Shown: piece after piece, positions 12,222 to 23,609 of the stretch
Position numbering within the stretch: the first letter of the stretch is position 1
Layout: each line of letters opens with the position of its first letter
DNA from: Poecilobothrus nobilitatus
Lineage: Eukaryota > Arthropoda > Insecta > Diptera > Dolichopodidae
Assembly (NCBI GenBank): GCA_947095535.1
Contig: OX352774.1
Coordinates: 232,773,825-232,837,824, forward strand
Length of the DNA stretch: 64,000 nucleotides
Direction of reading: 5' to 3'
Made by a program: the position numbers and the translations under genes
Notes under the pieces: model-generated
What the model saw: only the letters and a program-made list of their open reading frames with translations
Database searches by the model: none
What the model was told of the DNA's origin: nothing

Positions 12222-12306
12222 TACCCAGCCGGGAATCGAACCCGAGACCTCTCATTCTCTTATGAATGAGAAGCGGTGCGTCAACCACTGCACCAATGGC
12301 TGGATA
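12222..12306 (-). mobile_element. tRNA-like SINE head, family B (minus strand)
   Basis: Read on the minus strand, the ends pair as an acceptor stem, TATCCAG with CTGGGTA (7 bp, one G-U). A D-arm forms from GTGC...GCAC, a T-arm from TCGGG-TTCGATT-CCCGG, and a 7-bp anticodon-like stem from CTCATTC...GAATGAG around a 6-base loop. A-box (TTGGTGCAGTGG) and B-box (GGTTCGATTCC) sequences are near consensus. There are six bases instead of two between acceptor and D stem, and the anticodon loop is abnormal. That argues for a tRNA-derived SINE or pseudo-tRNA rather than a working tRNA. The related plus-strand copy at 24149 supports a repeat family. Confidence 0.7.
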
Positions 12307-12329
12307 CACGTAATATTATGTTAAACTAA

Positions 12330-12403
12330 TTTCCTAAATTATTTTGTTCCGCTCCATTTGTTTATAATTTAAATCAAGATATTTGTCAACATTTTTTACT
12401 GCA
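12330..12403 (+). repeat. Third, partial copy of the 11141/11534 tandem unit (tail only)
   Basis: CTAAATTATTTTGTTCC...CATTTGTTTA-ATTTAAATCAAGATATTTG-TCAACATT matches the tail of copy 1 at about 11443-11510. It lies just past the minus-strand tRNA-like block. This suggests the array once had a third unit that was broken or replaced. Confidence 0.5.
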
Positions 12404-12810
12404 TGATCTTATTAAGCGATTAGGTAGGTAGGTCTTCAAGGTTAGATGTTTGTTTGGATATACGATATACTACTAATAGTATACTATAGAAATATACAGT
12501 AAAGTACATTTATGTATATCATTTTCATTCGAGTTATGTTGTTGGATTGTAATATTTATATAATCACAGTATTTTGGTACATATTTTACCCTTCGAGGTA
12601 CTTTCTTTATTTATGAATTACATACTGGAATAAAAAATTTTTACTCTTGCTGTAATGGAATCGATTTAACATCTCTTAATTTATTTAAACATTTGGTATA
12701 AAATTATAAAACGTATTTTATATCAGAAATAATAATTAATGTATGTATGAATAAAAAACATCCCATATTTTTAAATTCAAATTATGTGTTTCATTTAAAA
12801 CTAAAAAGTA

Positions 12811-13231
12811 TAAAATAAAATAATATGTAAAAAAAATATTTTTTAAAATATGCTTTTATCGAAACCAAATTCGTCCCCTAAAAAGTAGAAAATAAAATTG
12901 ATGCAAAACTTTAGCTTTTTTGACTGTTATAATATAAAAGTGAATTGCTAGTGCAAGCATTTTGGACTGTTATAATATAAAAGTAAATTGCTGGAATAAA
13001 AAGGAAACACTAACCCAAAATTTCTCAGATTTCATTTAACCTTATTCCAGCAATTTACTTTTATATTATAACAGTCCAAAATGCTTGCACTAGCAATTCA
13101 CTTTTATATTATAACAGTCAAAAAAGCTAAAATTTTGCAATCAATTTTATTTTCTACTTTTTAGGGGGCGAATTTGGTTTCGATAAAAGCATATTTTAAA
13201 AAATATTTTTTTTACATATTATTTTATTTTA
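12811..13231. repeat. Near-perfect long inverted repeat: 189/190-bp arms, 42-bp loop
   Basis: The left arm (12811-12999) and the reverse complement of the right arm (13042-13231) differ by two substitutions and one single-base indel, about 98 percent identity. Each arm contains a 43-bp direct repeat starting GACTGTTATAATATAAAAGT (12922 and 12965 on the left). The loop, 13000-13041, is unique. No clear target-site duplication flanks the structure. If transcribed from either strand it would form a dsRNA hairpin of about 190 bp, the size range of insect hairpin-RNA (endo-siRNA) precursors. A foldback element or a recent inverted duplication is the alternative. Confidence 0.95.
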
Positions 13232-16129
13232 CATTTTATATTGTGAACGTGAAAAAAATTAAGCTTTTTCTTAAGATTTAGATTAAGATTTAAGATTTAG
13301 ATTTTGTCATAAATTTTTATATAATTAATAAAATTTAAGATGTCGTTACTTTTTTCAAAAGAATCTGCAGATAATTTATTTAAACCCTGTATATTAAATT
13401 TTGGGCAATCAGTAGCACAAAGCCCACAATTTTCAAAAATATGTTTGACTACCATAGGAACATAATATAGGCGATTCTTGTGTTCTAATTATGAATCTAT
13501 ATGAACATATGAAATTATGTTCTAGCCTAGACTTATTCCTAGCCTTCTTAAAACTACTGATTCTCTTCTGGAATAAAGAATTTTATTTCTTTAAAATGTA
13601 TAAGATAAGTTTAAATTCTAGTTTTAACTTTTATTTCATAAGGTGTCTTTTTATATAAAGGTTTATTTGATCTAATTATCACGTCACAGTGTTATAACAT
13701 TTAATTATAAATCAATTAAGACATATTATGAAAATATTTAAAATATCTACTTAATTATTAATATCATAACTATAAAATTTAAAGATTACTAGATTTTATC
13801 TACTTCTTTTTTCTTCCATGCTTGTTTTCTTCTTTCCATCTTCTTCCATGTTTTTTTCTATTTTTACTAATATATCTTGTATTCAGTTTTTATTTCTGTA
13901 TCATTTTCTTTAAATTGTAGGTAAACAAAAATAGTTAGAAATCTTTTCTAGCTAGAATTGTTATTTTATCTTCATCTGAAGAGAATCATATTTTTTGGGA
14001 TATTATTTAATAAAGTATTACTAATTATTAATTCTCTTCTTTCCACATCATTTTTTATTTTAACCAAAAAAATTAAATAAATATCAATTTAAACAGAAAT
14101 AATTTTAATCTACACTTATAACTCACAAATATTAAATAATAAAAAAATATTATGCATTTCAAGATTTATCTCCTTACAGCTAAGTAATACGACAATATTA
14201 AATCATAAATATGATCGTATTTATTTTAATAACTGTAACAACATAATATAACAGTTAAAAGATGTGACGGTTTTTTTTTCAAAATGTACCTTTGTATACT
14301 AACAAATATACAGCCGTAACGTTAAATGAATCGGAAAAATATAAAATCAGGTGCAAATTGTTTCACAATATTCTTAAAATAAATTTAAAACTAATATTTC
14401 TTCTTAAATCTGGGTCTCATACATATATATATATTTTTTGTTTCCATATTATTTTCCTTTCATATATTCCGGTTAATTTATAAGTTATTACATAAATTAT
14501 TCTTTATTTCTTTTTATCCTTTATATTCTTAATAATATTAGTCTTATAATATTTGTCCTTCTATAATAACACATATACGTACATATAGTACATATATACA
14601 TATTTTCATCAACGCCTACTTAATTTTTTAATAATATAGAAAAATATATATACCTACACATATTTATTTAATATACATATAAATATATATACACACATAA
14701 TATATATATCTATATATATATACATATATATAATATATAAATATATTATATTTAATTACAAACTAATAACATTTTATCACAGCATAATTGTTGCGAATCA
14801 TTTTGCAGTATTAAAGGAATAAAATAAAAAAAAAATAAAAAAAAATAAAATCACAGCCCATTTTATTTTCACTTCATTTCAAATGAAACGAAAGGATAAA
14901 CTTCAAAGTAAAAATCTTCACTTTTCCTATACTCCCCAATTATTATTTTAACAAAAAAAAAAAATGTTTATCAATGTTATTATTTCCACACTTATATATT
15001 ATTATTTTATATATAAATTTAATATATATATATGTATGTATTTAAATAGTATTTGTAACTGTGTATGTAATTCTTATTCATTAACGAGCAATTTACCATT
15101 TTTATCGATATCAATAATTTAATTTTCATTACTGAATTAATTGCCTTATAAAACGATTTTCTGCTAATTAAATGAATTCGTTGAAAATTTTCTATAATTA
15201 TAATACATATATGTTTATAGATATATTATTATTATGTAAGTATGTATATTAATATTTAATATAACAAAATACATTTTTTAGATACACTAATCAGCTAAAT
15301 AAAACATTTATTTGTTAATATGAACTGTTTTAAGCCTTTAAATCAATAATAGAAGAGTTTTTGTTTATTTGTTTGTTTATCCACTATTCACGACTAAAGT
15401 ATCGGTTCGACAACAACCATATTTTACGAAAGAGCATTCTTAGGGCTATAATTTCATTTTCAACTTAGTTATTTAGTTTGTTTCGGCTTGTTATTTATTT
15501 TTTTTTTTATTGTTTCTAAATATTTTAAGCGATTTAATTCAAAAATTGCAAGAATATTGACCAAGGAGATGATCCGGAATTAAACGGGTTAATGTCAGTA
15601 AACGGACCATAAAAAAAATGTATTATCACCTTTATTTAAAACTATATTATGATCAAATCGATAGGCCGGAACAAAATAATTGATTTTAATCAAATTAAAT
15701 GACAAGGAGCTTTGATTAGAAAGTTGTGCTAGTACAAATTTTAATTTTAAATCGGTTTAATGGTTTAGACATGTTATCAAAATAGCCTAAAAAATATTTT
15801 ATATGACTGTTATGTCAAATTCGATTAACGGTACTAAATATGACAATGTCTGCTTTTTAAGCACCTTAGAATGGTACGATAAAATTCGGTTGCCGTCTGT
15901 TCGATCGTTTTCAATTAGATATAAGCTATATAGATTAGATAATCAAAAAAAAAAAAAAAAATATGTGCATGTCAACAATTATGACAACAGGTTAACTGCA
16001 CAATTGAACTATGCCAGCTAAACTTTTTACCCCAAGCAACTATTAAACTAAAAGCTTTTAACAAGTTTCTGTACCGGAGCGGGATAAAATACCGTAATAA
16101 AATAATAATAATAAACAATCATTTGCATT
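13232..16129. other. AT-rich stretch, nothing firmly recognised
   Basis: Contains alternating TA-rich microsatellite sequence at about 14640-14750 and 15000-15040. A patch at 15730-15910 has higher complexity, but no frame matches a family convincingly. The open stretch at 15803-16021 is unsupported. No gene is called. Confidence 0.5.
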
Positions 16130-16360
16130 TTGAATGATCTGATTTTATAACCAACTACATCAAATCCCTCCTAATTCAGAATCTAATATATCCATATACA
16201 CAAATATTTTGTAAAAAAAATATAAGTCTGTTCAACTTTAAAATTATTCCTAATTCATAATATTGCATACACATAATAAATAAATATTCTGTAAAAGGGT
16301 AGATAATAATCTGATTTTGTAATGACCTATAAAATCCCTTCTAATTATTTGTTACCTGAA
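16130..16360 (+). repeat. Diverged internal repeat, also represented near 60.06 kb
   Basis: TCTGATTTTATAA, AAATCCCTCCTAATTCA and AAATATTTTGTAAAA at 16138-16220 recur in the same relative order as AATATTCTGTAAAA, TCTGATTTTGTAA and AAATCCCTTCTAATT at 16283-16348. A related stretch (AGTCCCTCCTAATTC, AAATATTCTGCAAAA) lies at 60057-60112. The class is unknown. Confidence 0.4.
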
Positions 16361-16436
16361 TATTAGGTAATTAAATAATATAGTCTATCTATTAAGAATT
16401 GACCATTTGCTTACGGAATTTGTTTTATGGAATTTT

Positions 16437-17620
16437 TATACCCTACACATTAAGTATAGGGTATATTAACTTTGGTATGGTGTTTGTAACCACCAAAAGA
16501 AAGCGAGTTAGGTATAGACATGTATATATATTCTGAATCAGGATCACCGCCGGAGTCGATTTAGCGATGTCCGTCCGTCCGTACGCACGATAACTCAAAA
16601 AATAATGATGCTATCTTGATGAAATTTATACTGTAGGTTAACAATGACTAAGGTAAGGCGGGGATTGTAAATGGGCGAAATCGGACCATGCGTTCGAGTA
16701 CCTCCCATACAACTTCCAAAACCTAATACGAATATTTTCGAAATTAATAAAGATAGAAACTTAAAATTTTGTACGAGGGTGTGTTTTTCTGAATCCCTGA
16801 TATCCCCAAAATTTGAGATGAAATGGAGTGGTTGTTCGGGTACCTCCCATAGAACTCCCAAAACCGAACATGCATATCTTCGAAATTAATAAAGATAGGA
16901 ACTTCAAATTTGATAGGAGGGTGCTGTTTCCTAAATCCCTGATTTGTCTAAAATTTGAGAGGAATTGGTGGAGCTGTTCGGGTACCTCCCATACAACTCC
17001 AAAAACCGAACATGCCTATCTTCGAAATTAATAAAGATAGGAACTTCAAATTTGATACGAGGGTGCTGTTTCCTAAATCCCTCATTTGCCTAAAATTTGA
17101 GATGAATTGGAGTGGTCGTTCGGGTACCTCCCATACAACTCCCAAAACCGAACAAGCATATCTTCGAAATTAATAAAGACAGAAACTTCAAATTTGGTAC
17201 AAGGGTGTTGTTTGCTGAATCCCTGATTTGTCCAAAATTTAAGATGAATTAGAATGGTTGTTCGGGTATCTGCCACACAACTCCTAAGACCAAACAAGCA
17301 TATCTTCGAAATTAATAAATATATAAACTTGAAATTTGATATAAGAATGTTCTACCCTTTTGATGTCTCTAAAATTTGAGATGAATTGGTGTGGTGGTCC
17401 GCGTGCCTTCACACACTTCCCAAGACCTAACAATCATATTTTCGAATTTAATAAAGATAGAAACCTGAAATTTTGTACAAAGGTTGTAACAGCATTTATT
17501 TTTTTTAGCTTGTATTAAATACCTAACTAAAATAACTTATGGATTTTTAATTTAATTTGAATGTTTTAGGTGTAGGGTATAAATAAGTCGGTTGCATCGA
17601 CTTACTGTTATTTTTACTTG
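16437..17620 (+). mobile_element. Helentron/DINE-type non-autonomous element with central tandem repeats
   Basis: The 5' end carries ATACCCTACAC (16438-16448), which folds with TAGGGTAT (16457-16464). The 3' end carries the complementary GTGTAGGGTAT (17570-17580). That gives the subterminal inverted repeats typical of Helentron-derived elements. A 7-bp stem-loop, TAAGTCG...CGACTTA (17584-17604), follows, and the element ends ACTTG against a T run. The 5' part includes CGGAGTCGATTTAGCGATG and a CCGTCCGTCCG stretch, both familiar from fly elements of this kind. The centre is a 142-bp tandem array. There is no Rep/helicase coding capacity, so it would rely on an autonomous partner. Insertion between T residues is consistent with the flanks. 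Confidence 0.75.
16698..17490 (+). repeat. Central 142-bp tandem repeat array of the Helentron-like element
   Basis: The anchor GTACCTCCCATA or a variant recurs at 16698, 16840, 16982, 17124, 17266 and 17403. Spacing is 142, 142, 142, 142 and 137 bp. Each unit also contains CGAAATTAATAAAGATAG and AAATTTGAGATGAATTGG. Divergence increases toward the last unit. Because 142 is not a multiple of three, the same peptide-like strings appear in successive frames on both strands, giving six overlapping false ORFs. Confidence 0.9.
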
Positions 17621-20600
17621 TTTTTTTTGAATTATTTATATTTGATTGTTTAGAATTTATTTTAGAATTATGGCACATGTTGTCGGGAAAATAAGTTTTT
17701 GTACGACAAAAGCCAAGGTGGAATGTTTCAACTAAAACGTTTATCTGACTCACTGTGAGGCACACAAACCAAATTATAGAATTTCATTTTGCATCTCTTA
17801 TACGAATAAAATTTTTATTAAAATTTTCTCTCTCTCTCTCTTTTTCATATTATAACAGAATACGTTTTATTTTTATTCCAAGATGACTTTTAAAATCAAA
17901 TATAATATGAAGTTACTTGAACTAAAAATTATTTGTTTCCATTCTTTTGTAAACTAGTGTAATATTATTTATTACAAATCTCACTTGAACACACAATACA
18001 AACTACAAAAAAAAGAAAATAACTTTAAACAATATTAAAAAAGAAATAGGATGAAAACAATGAATAGTAAATTTTTCTTATATTTACTCACTCTTAACAC
18101 ACTCGACTCTTTTCTCTCCTACTTTAACTTTTGAAATATCATTTCATTTGAAAAAAACTTCACTTCACAAAAAAAAAAAACAAATTTTTGAAAGGATCCA
18201 GACGGGAACGAAAATATTTCGATAATATATTACTAAATTGCCAAAAAAAAAAAACAAGAATAAAATAGAAAAAAATATAAATTAAGAAAAGAAAAGGAAA
18301 TAATTAGATAAAAAAAAGTAGAAAAGAGAAACAAAATTTTAAAAGAAAAAAACTTTATATGCCTCTCTCTCTACATATATTAATTTATAATTTTCATGTT
18401 ACACTGCAAGAGGGGCGAGAGTAATTTTTCGATTCTTTTGTTTTCGTTTAAAAAATATTTTATCAATTTTTATATTGAGGATTAAAAATCACATGAGTGG
18501 CAAAAAGAAAAAGAAATGATGGAGAATAAAATTAAATAATTATATATATATATATATTATGTATATATATTTTTATTTTTTTTTATTTTTTTTTAGAACT
18601 TAAAAATGTCAGTTGCATTAAATTATGTATGATTTATCTAAATTTTTAAATAGTTCGATGTTTGTCTGTTATCTTTTATAAAAAAGAAAAGGAAATTTTA
18701 GTTTGTTTTTTTATTATTGGAGATTGGTAAGCGGAATGTATACGTAATTGAACATTTTCGTTAAAATTCAAAATTACCTCACATTGATAGACTTCTAATA
18801 CCATTGATAAGCTGCATTTCAAAAATTACCCGTAACTTGTTTCAATATGTACTCGTATAATATGTCGTAACATTATACATATATGCTGTGCTGTTAAAAA
18901 AATTAAAACGTAACAAAAAAAGTATGCAAGGTACAGGTCATTTTAGTTTCGATTATTTAAAACTAATTATAAAATTTCATTTATCATTTCTCATTAATAA
19001 CATGTAAGTTCCACGTTAAATGTGTACTTTACGGTTCTATCTATAGTTAGTTTCATAAAAGTAAAAAAAAGATTTATGTGTTTGTAATTAAATTTCCATT
19101 TAATATGTTGTATTCTTTCCCGTGATCTCATTTAACTTCAACAAAATTAAGTATAAAATTATTACTTCTAATTTTTAACCAGCATTAAACAAAATTTAAT
19201 TTGTTTACCATATTGTGATAAAGCCTTGTTGTGAGGAGCAAAAACTATTTTTTATAACTAAGAAATAACTATTTTTTATTACTAAGCCTATTTGTATGAC
19301 TTATCATTCTAATATTTAAGCAATTACTAAAACATGGCGGTAGATAAAACCAAATAATTTTTTATATTTTCTACAAGACATAAAAAACGGTTTAGAATTT
19401 TTGACTTTCACCAAAATTTGTAATTTTTCTTAGAATTTTAAGAAAACATTGTGAAAAATCAAGAGATACTTTCTTCAAGTTTAAGGAAATCCGGTATAAT
19501 TAAGCAAAACTGTCAGTCAAAATGTAAGACTATAATATAGAAGCTATAATTTTTGTATTTTATTTTGAAAAACTGTGCTAAAATATCGAAATTACAGGAG
19601 TCTAAAAATAGCTAAAAATTTTTTATTTTTGAACCATAATACAGTTCTTAACAGCTAAATCTTGCATAACGGTAAATATGCCTAAATATAAACTTATATA
19701 AATTTGATATTTATAAATTATCTTATCCTGTCGTTTGTCGTTTTTAGCTTAATAAATATATGGTAGAACCAGCTGTTATATATACATATTTGAATATAGG
19801 GATTTCACTATTACAATTTCAGAGGTTGTAATTCCGTAATTGGTGTAACTATATAAAAATGTTTTTTTTTTCAAAAATAATTTTTCTTCAAAAAACGTAA
19901 CCATAGTTAAAATTTTATTGTTTTATCTTAAAGATTTTAGAACTTTTACAAAAAAAAAAGTGCGGACAGACGGACAGAATAAAAATTTTTCAAATTGTTT
20001 TTAAAAGTGTGTTAAAAAATGCACAAGAAAATAATAGTTATAAGAATCACCAAACCTAATAGGAGTTAGAAGATATAATTGACAAAATGATACGTTACTA
20101 TATAGTTAGTTTTGGTCGAAATACATTTATGAAAATCGATTTTAACATAAATTTAGTTGCAATAAAAAATTTATTTAAAATTATTATTATAATTTTTGCT
20201 CTCCTTGAACTCCGTTAACTCAGTGAACTTTAATAAACAGAATATCTTGTTTGTCAAGGCTTCAAATAAACATACATTTTAATTTGATGTAACCTTTGAC
20301 AATGAAGCATTCTCAAAATTCTAAAAAATAAAGTATTTTTTATAATTGAAACTAACCTTTTGTTATTTAATTCCATAGAGGTGACTTTAAAATAAAATTT
20401 TTGTAGAATAAATAATTCACTTAGAGATAATACGCCGTTGTAAAAAACAAAATATATAGGTATGAAATAAAGTTTAAATTTTCTTTAAAGCTAAAAAATA
20501 TTATCCAAACATTAGGTAAAATGCTAAAATTCCAAATAAAGATAAGAATAATATAAATTACCAAATAAAATATATAAAAAAGGAAAATTAAAATTACACA

Positions 20601-21628
20601 CGCTTTTAAACTTTTTCTTTCAGATTCTACAGCAACACAGTAATTACTAAAAAAAAACTTTATATTTTTAGATATTATGTCCGACATTAATATGTTTATA
20701 TTGAATATTCAAAAATTTTCAAAATAAGTACATAATATTTATTAGTGTCGAAAGCTTTGCGAATCCTTCGCAGGAAGAAGTGTAAATTATGTAAGTATTA
20801 TTTACATATATATCGGCATGCTATAAACTAATTTTACTCTTATTGCAGATTATATGATTATATTTTGTACTTGAAGGTTGATTTTTTTTTTCTTTAAATA
20901 TTTAAGATATAACATCTTGTTAAATACACTTCTGAGGACTCAAAAAAATTCCATAAAGGTATTTTTTTCTACAAGAGGTAATGTTTATCTACTTTTCAAA
21001 TATTTTTTTTTTTTTTTCAGATCAGAGTGAGACACAGGGTTGCCACTTATAGAAAATTTCAAGAGCCAATTTAAGAAAAAAAACAACCAATTTTGGAAAA
21101 AACAAGCCAATATATTTAAGTAGTACTTACGGAAGGAACAGCAAATTAAATTGAGTTTGAAATGCATTTATTTTATTTACTTTAATAGGTAACTTATATA
21201 CATACATACATACATAATATATGTGTTATATGTTATCTTTACAAGTAATGTAAAGATTAGAAAAAGTTTTCTTATATGATTTACAAAAAGCTTATCTGTC
21301 AAGTTCTTCTAACCAAGGAAAATTATACTTTTCCATTGATTCCGAAATTCTCTTTTTTGATATTTATTTGGTGTCACTTTTCTTTTTTTTTTAAATCTAA
21401 ATACTTTGTAATCAGAGTTTGTAATTCGTATTTTTTTTTATTAAATAACATCATGTTCAGATTATTCTCTACGTGGTCAGGACAATTATAGATGATCAAT
21501 ATGGTTTATAACGTACCGAGCGGTTAGCAAGATAATTTGATAGCTTAAATTTTTTTTAAATATTTATAAGCAATAGAAGTGAAAATAATTTTTATTATTT
21601 AATAGTAGTAATATTTACAATATGAATG
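17621..21628. other. AT-rich stretch with A-rich tracts and a (TC)n run
   Basis: A (TC)7 tract lies at 17827-17840. The plus strand is notably A/G-rich at 17990-18380, with a (TA) tract at 18541-18560. At about 19965, GTGCGGACAGACGGACAG resembles the reverse complement of the CCGTCCGTCCG block of the Helentron-like element, so part of 19.4-20.0 kb may be a decayed relative. ACATACATACATACAT at 21200-21215 is a short microsatellite. No gene is supported. Confidence 0.45.
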
Positions 21629-21817
21629 TGGGTGCCTCGGTGGCCTAATGACTAAGAAAGTATAAAATACACTGTAAATACACATTGTAAGAATAATTTC
21701 TCCTTTCGACGAATAATTTCTCCTTGGCCATAAAGCCACATATAGAAACGAAAGGCTGGCTGTAGTGTAATTTGCTTGTAACATTTATGTGGCACAGAAA
21801 TAAACTAAGAAAAAAAA
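21629..21817 (+). mobile_element. tRNA-derived SINE, family A, copy 2
   Basis: Starts GGTGCCTCGGTGGCCTAATGACTAAG (A-box-like) and ends GTAACATTTATGTGGCACAG-AATAAACTAAG plus an A run, matching the tails at 7868 and 30602. The B-box region is heavily decayed. A duplicated GAATAATTTCTCCTT (about 21691 and 21710) distinguishes this copy. An antisense open stretch over it (21599-21784) is incidental. Confidence 0.7.
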
Positions 21818-22439
21818 TTTAATTATAAAGAAATTTTTGAAAATTTAAAAAATTTTTTCCACTCTTAATGCATTTAACCCATCACTATGTTATAATTAAG
21901 TCATTATAGTAATAATAATATTTTATTTGATTATAATAATGGTAAGCTAAAGAATATTAATTAATGACATTTATATGAGTACCCCTTTAATATTTCAGAT
22001 GATCTTATTTTCTTTTTTAAAAATAAATGGTTATTATTCTGGTCATAACTCTAGTTAAATTTCTATTTGTAGAAAAATCTGTTATCATATAAATGAATGA
22101 TCTATTCAAAATATATTATACATTTAAGTAAAATCACTAAGCATTACTTACTTACTTTGATAAGTAAGTGTGTAAATATAATTATTGTTTATATTAGCTG
22201 TAAAAGTTTAAAATTTAAAAGAGTTTAATAAAATAATGTATCTAGCTCTGAAAATATAAAAGAAAATTCGAAGACATTCCATGAAATTTTACATAGAAAC
22301 TCATTTCATTTAAACATTTCAATCTAATTAAGATCTAATAAGTTAATGAAATATAGACAATTACTATTACGATTAAATTATTGCCTTGAATTCAAAAATT
22401 TTTTCCTTCACTTTTTGTTTTAGATTTTATCGGATTATT
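21818..22439. other. AT-rich spacer, nothing recognised
   Basis: Only short A/T runs and simple sequence were seen. No gene or element is supported. Confidence 0.45.
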
Positions 22440-23480
22440 TTAGAATTTTAATTAACTTTGAACAAAACACCAAAAAAAAAAAAAAAAAATGTAGTAGTGG
22501 AGGAAAACGAAAAGGAAAAAAAAAAAATTAAATTAAATTAACAAAAAAAAACGCCTACGATACAAAATTCATTGCGCTGCTAAAAATTTAAAATGAATTT
22601 ATTTTTCTAATTACACTTTTTAGTTAAAAATAAAAAACAAAAAAAAAACCACCAACAAAAAAGAGTTTTTGAAGAGTTGTTTTAAAAGAGATTTCATTTT
22701 TTAAGAGTAATTTTTTTTTTTCTACTCATTTATTATTATTATTGTTGTTTTTATTTTAATTTCTAATTTGTTGTTGTTATTTTTAAATAATGTGAAAAGT
22801 TTTATGGATTATTTTTGGCAAAAAAAAAAAAAAACTCAAATGAAAAAAATTCAAAATCCATTACACAAAGCTTGAAATGGTACAAAAAAAAAAAAAAAAA
22901 AGAAATAAAAACTGATAAATTTGAAAAGTAATTTTAGAAAAAAAGTTGAAATTTTTAAATGTCAATTTAATATAAAGAATACAAAAAAAAAACAAAAATA
23001 AAACAAATAAAAATCTCCATATTGAAAATTAAAACAATTTAGAGTTTTATTTTAAACAAATATTAATTTAAAACAAAAAAAAAACAAAATGAATAGCTAA
23101 TAAAATAAAAATAAAATTAAAAATTTTCATTTTATTGGATATCGAAATTTGATTAAAAACGATTAAAAGGCAAAAAAGAAAAAAAAATTTAATTGCTAAT
23201 ATAAAAATTTTAAAAGTCAAACGTTTAAGTATTTAATAGTAAATTTAATCAATTTAACTTTTCTGATAACAAAATATATAATATATAAATAAAATTTTAA
23301 TTCAATTAAATTTCAAAACTAAAGTCAATATATTATAGTTAGTAGAGAAAGTGCGACGCCTTTCAATACCATTAAAAATTCTTCTCTAAAACTGCACTTG
23401 TAGCTGAGAATTTTTTTTTAAAAAGCAAAAAAAAAGGAAAAAAAAAAAAATATATAATAATTAAATAGTAGTAAATTTTG
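22440..23480. other. Kilobase-scale A-rich (plus-strand) tract
   Basis: Contains many A runs of 8-18 bases (for example about 22471-22489, 22821-22834, 22885-22902 and 23438-23450) embedded in A/G-rich sequence, with few matching T runs. No coding frame or repeat unit was seen. Strand-asymmetric tracts of this kind are common in insect introns and long UTRs, but nothing here identifies a transcript. Confidence 0.5.
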
Positions 23481-23609
23481 TAATGAGTATTTTTTTAAAT
23501 TCGAGTAAATTTTAAACTTTTCTCAGAAATTTGCAAAAACTGCATTTTTACGCTTTTTCCGGAAATTCCTTGCATTTTACAAAATTATATTTTATTTCTT
23601 TCCTAAAAT

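Noticed and set aside
12222..12306. Functional tRNA gene
   Set aside because: Spacing before the D stem and the anticodon loop are wrong, and a diverged repeat copy exists at 24149.
15730..15910. Possible retrotransposon C-terminal fragment (a WFRHVIK-like string)
   Set aside because: Only one short string fits and the following sequence does not continue the family pattern.
16595..17297. Six overlapping open frames on both strands with related peptides
   Set aside because: They are successive frames of the 142-bp tandem unit. Because the unit is not a multiple of three, the same strings reappear in different frames.
19950..20000. GGACAGACGGACAG stretch resembling the fly element CCGTCCGTCCG block
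   Set aside because: Too short and lacking any recognisable end to be called a separate element; mentioned only in the regional entry.
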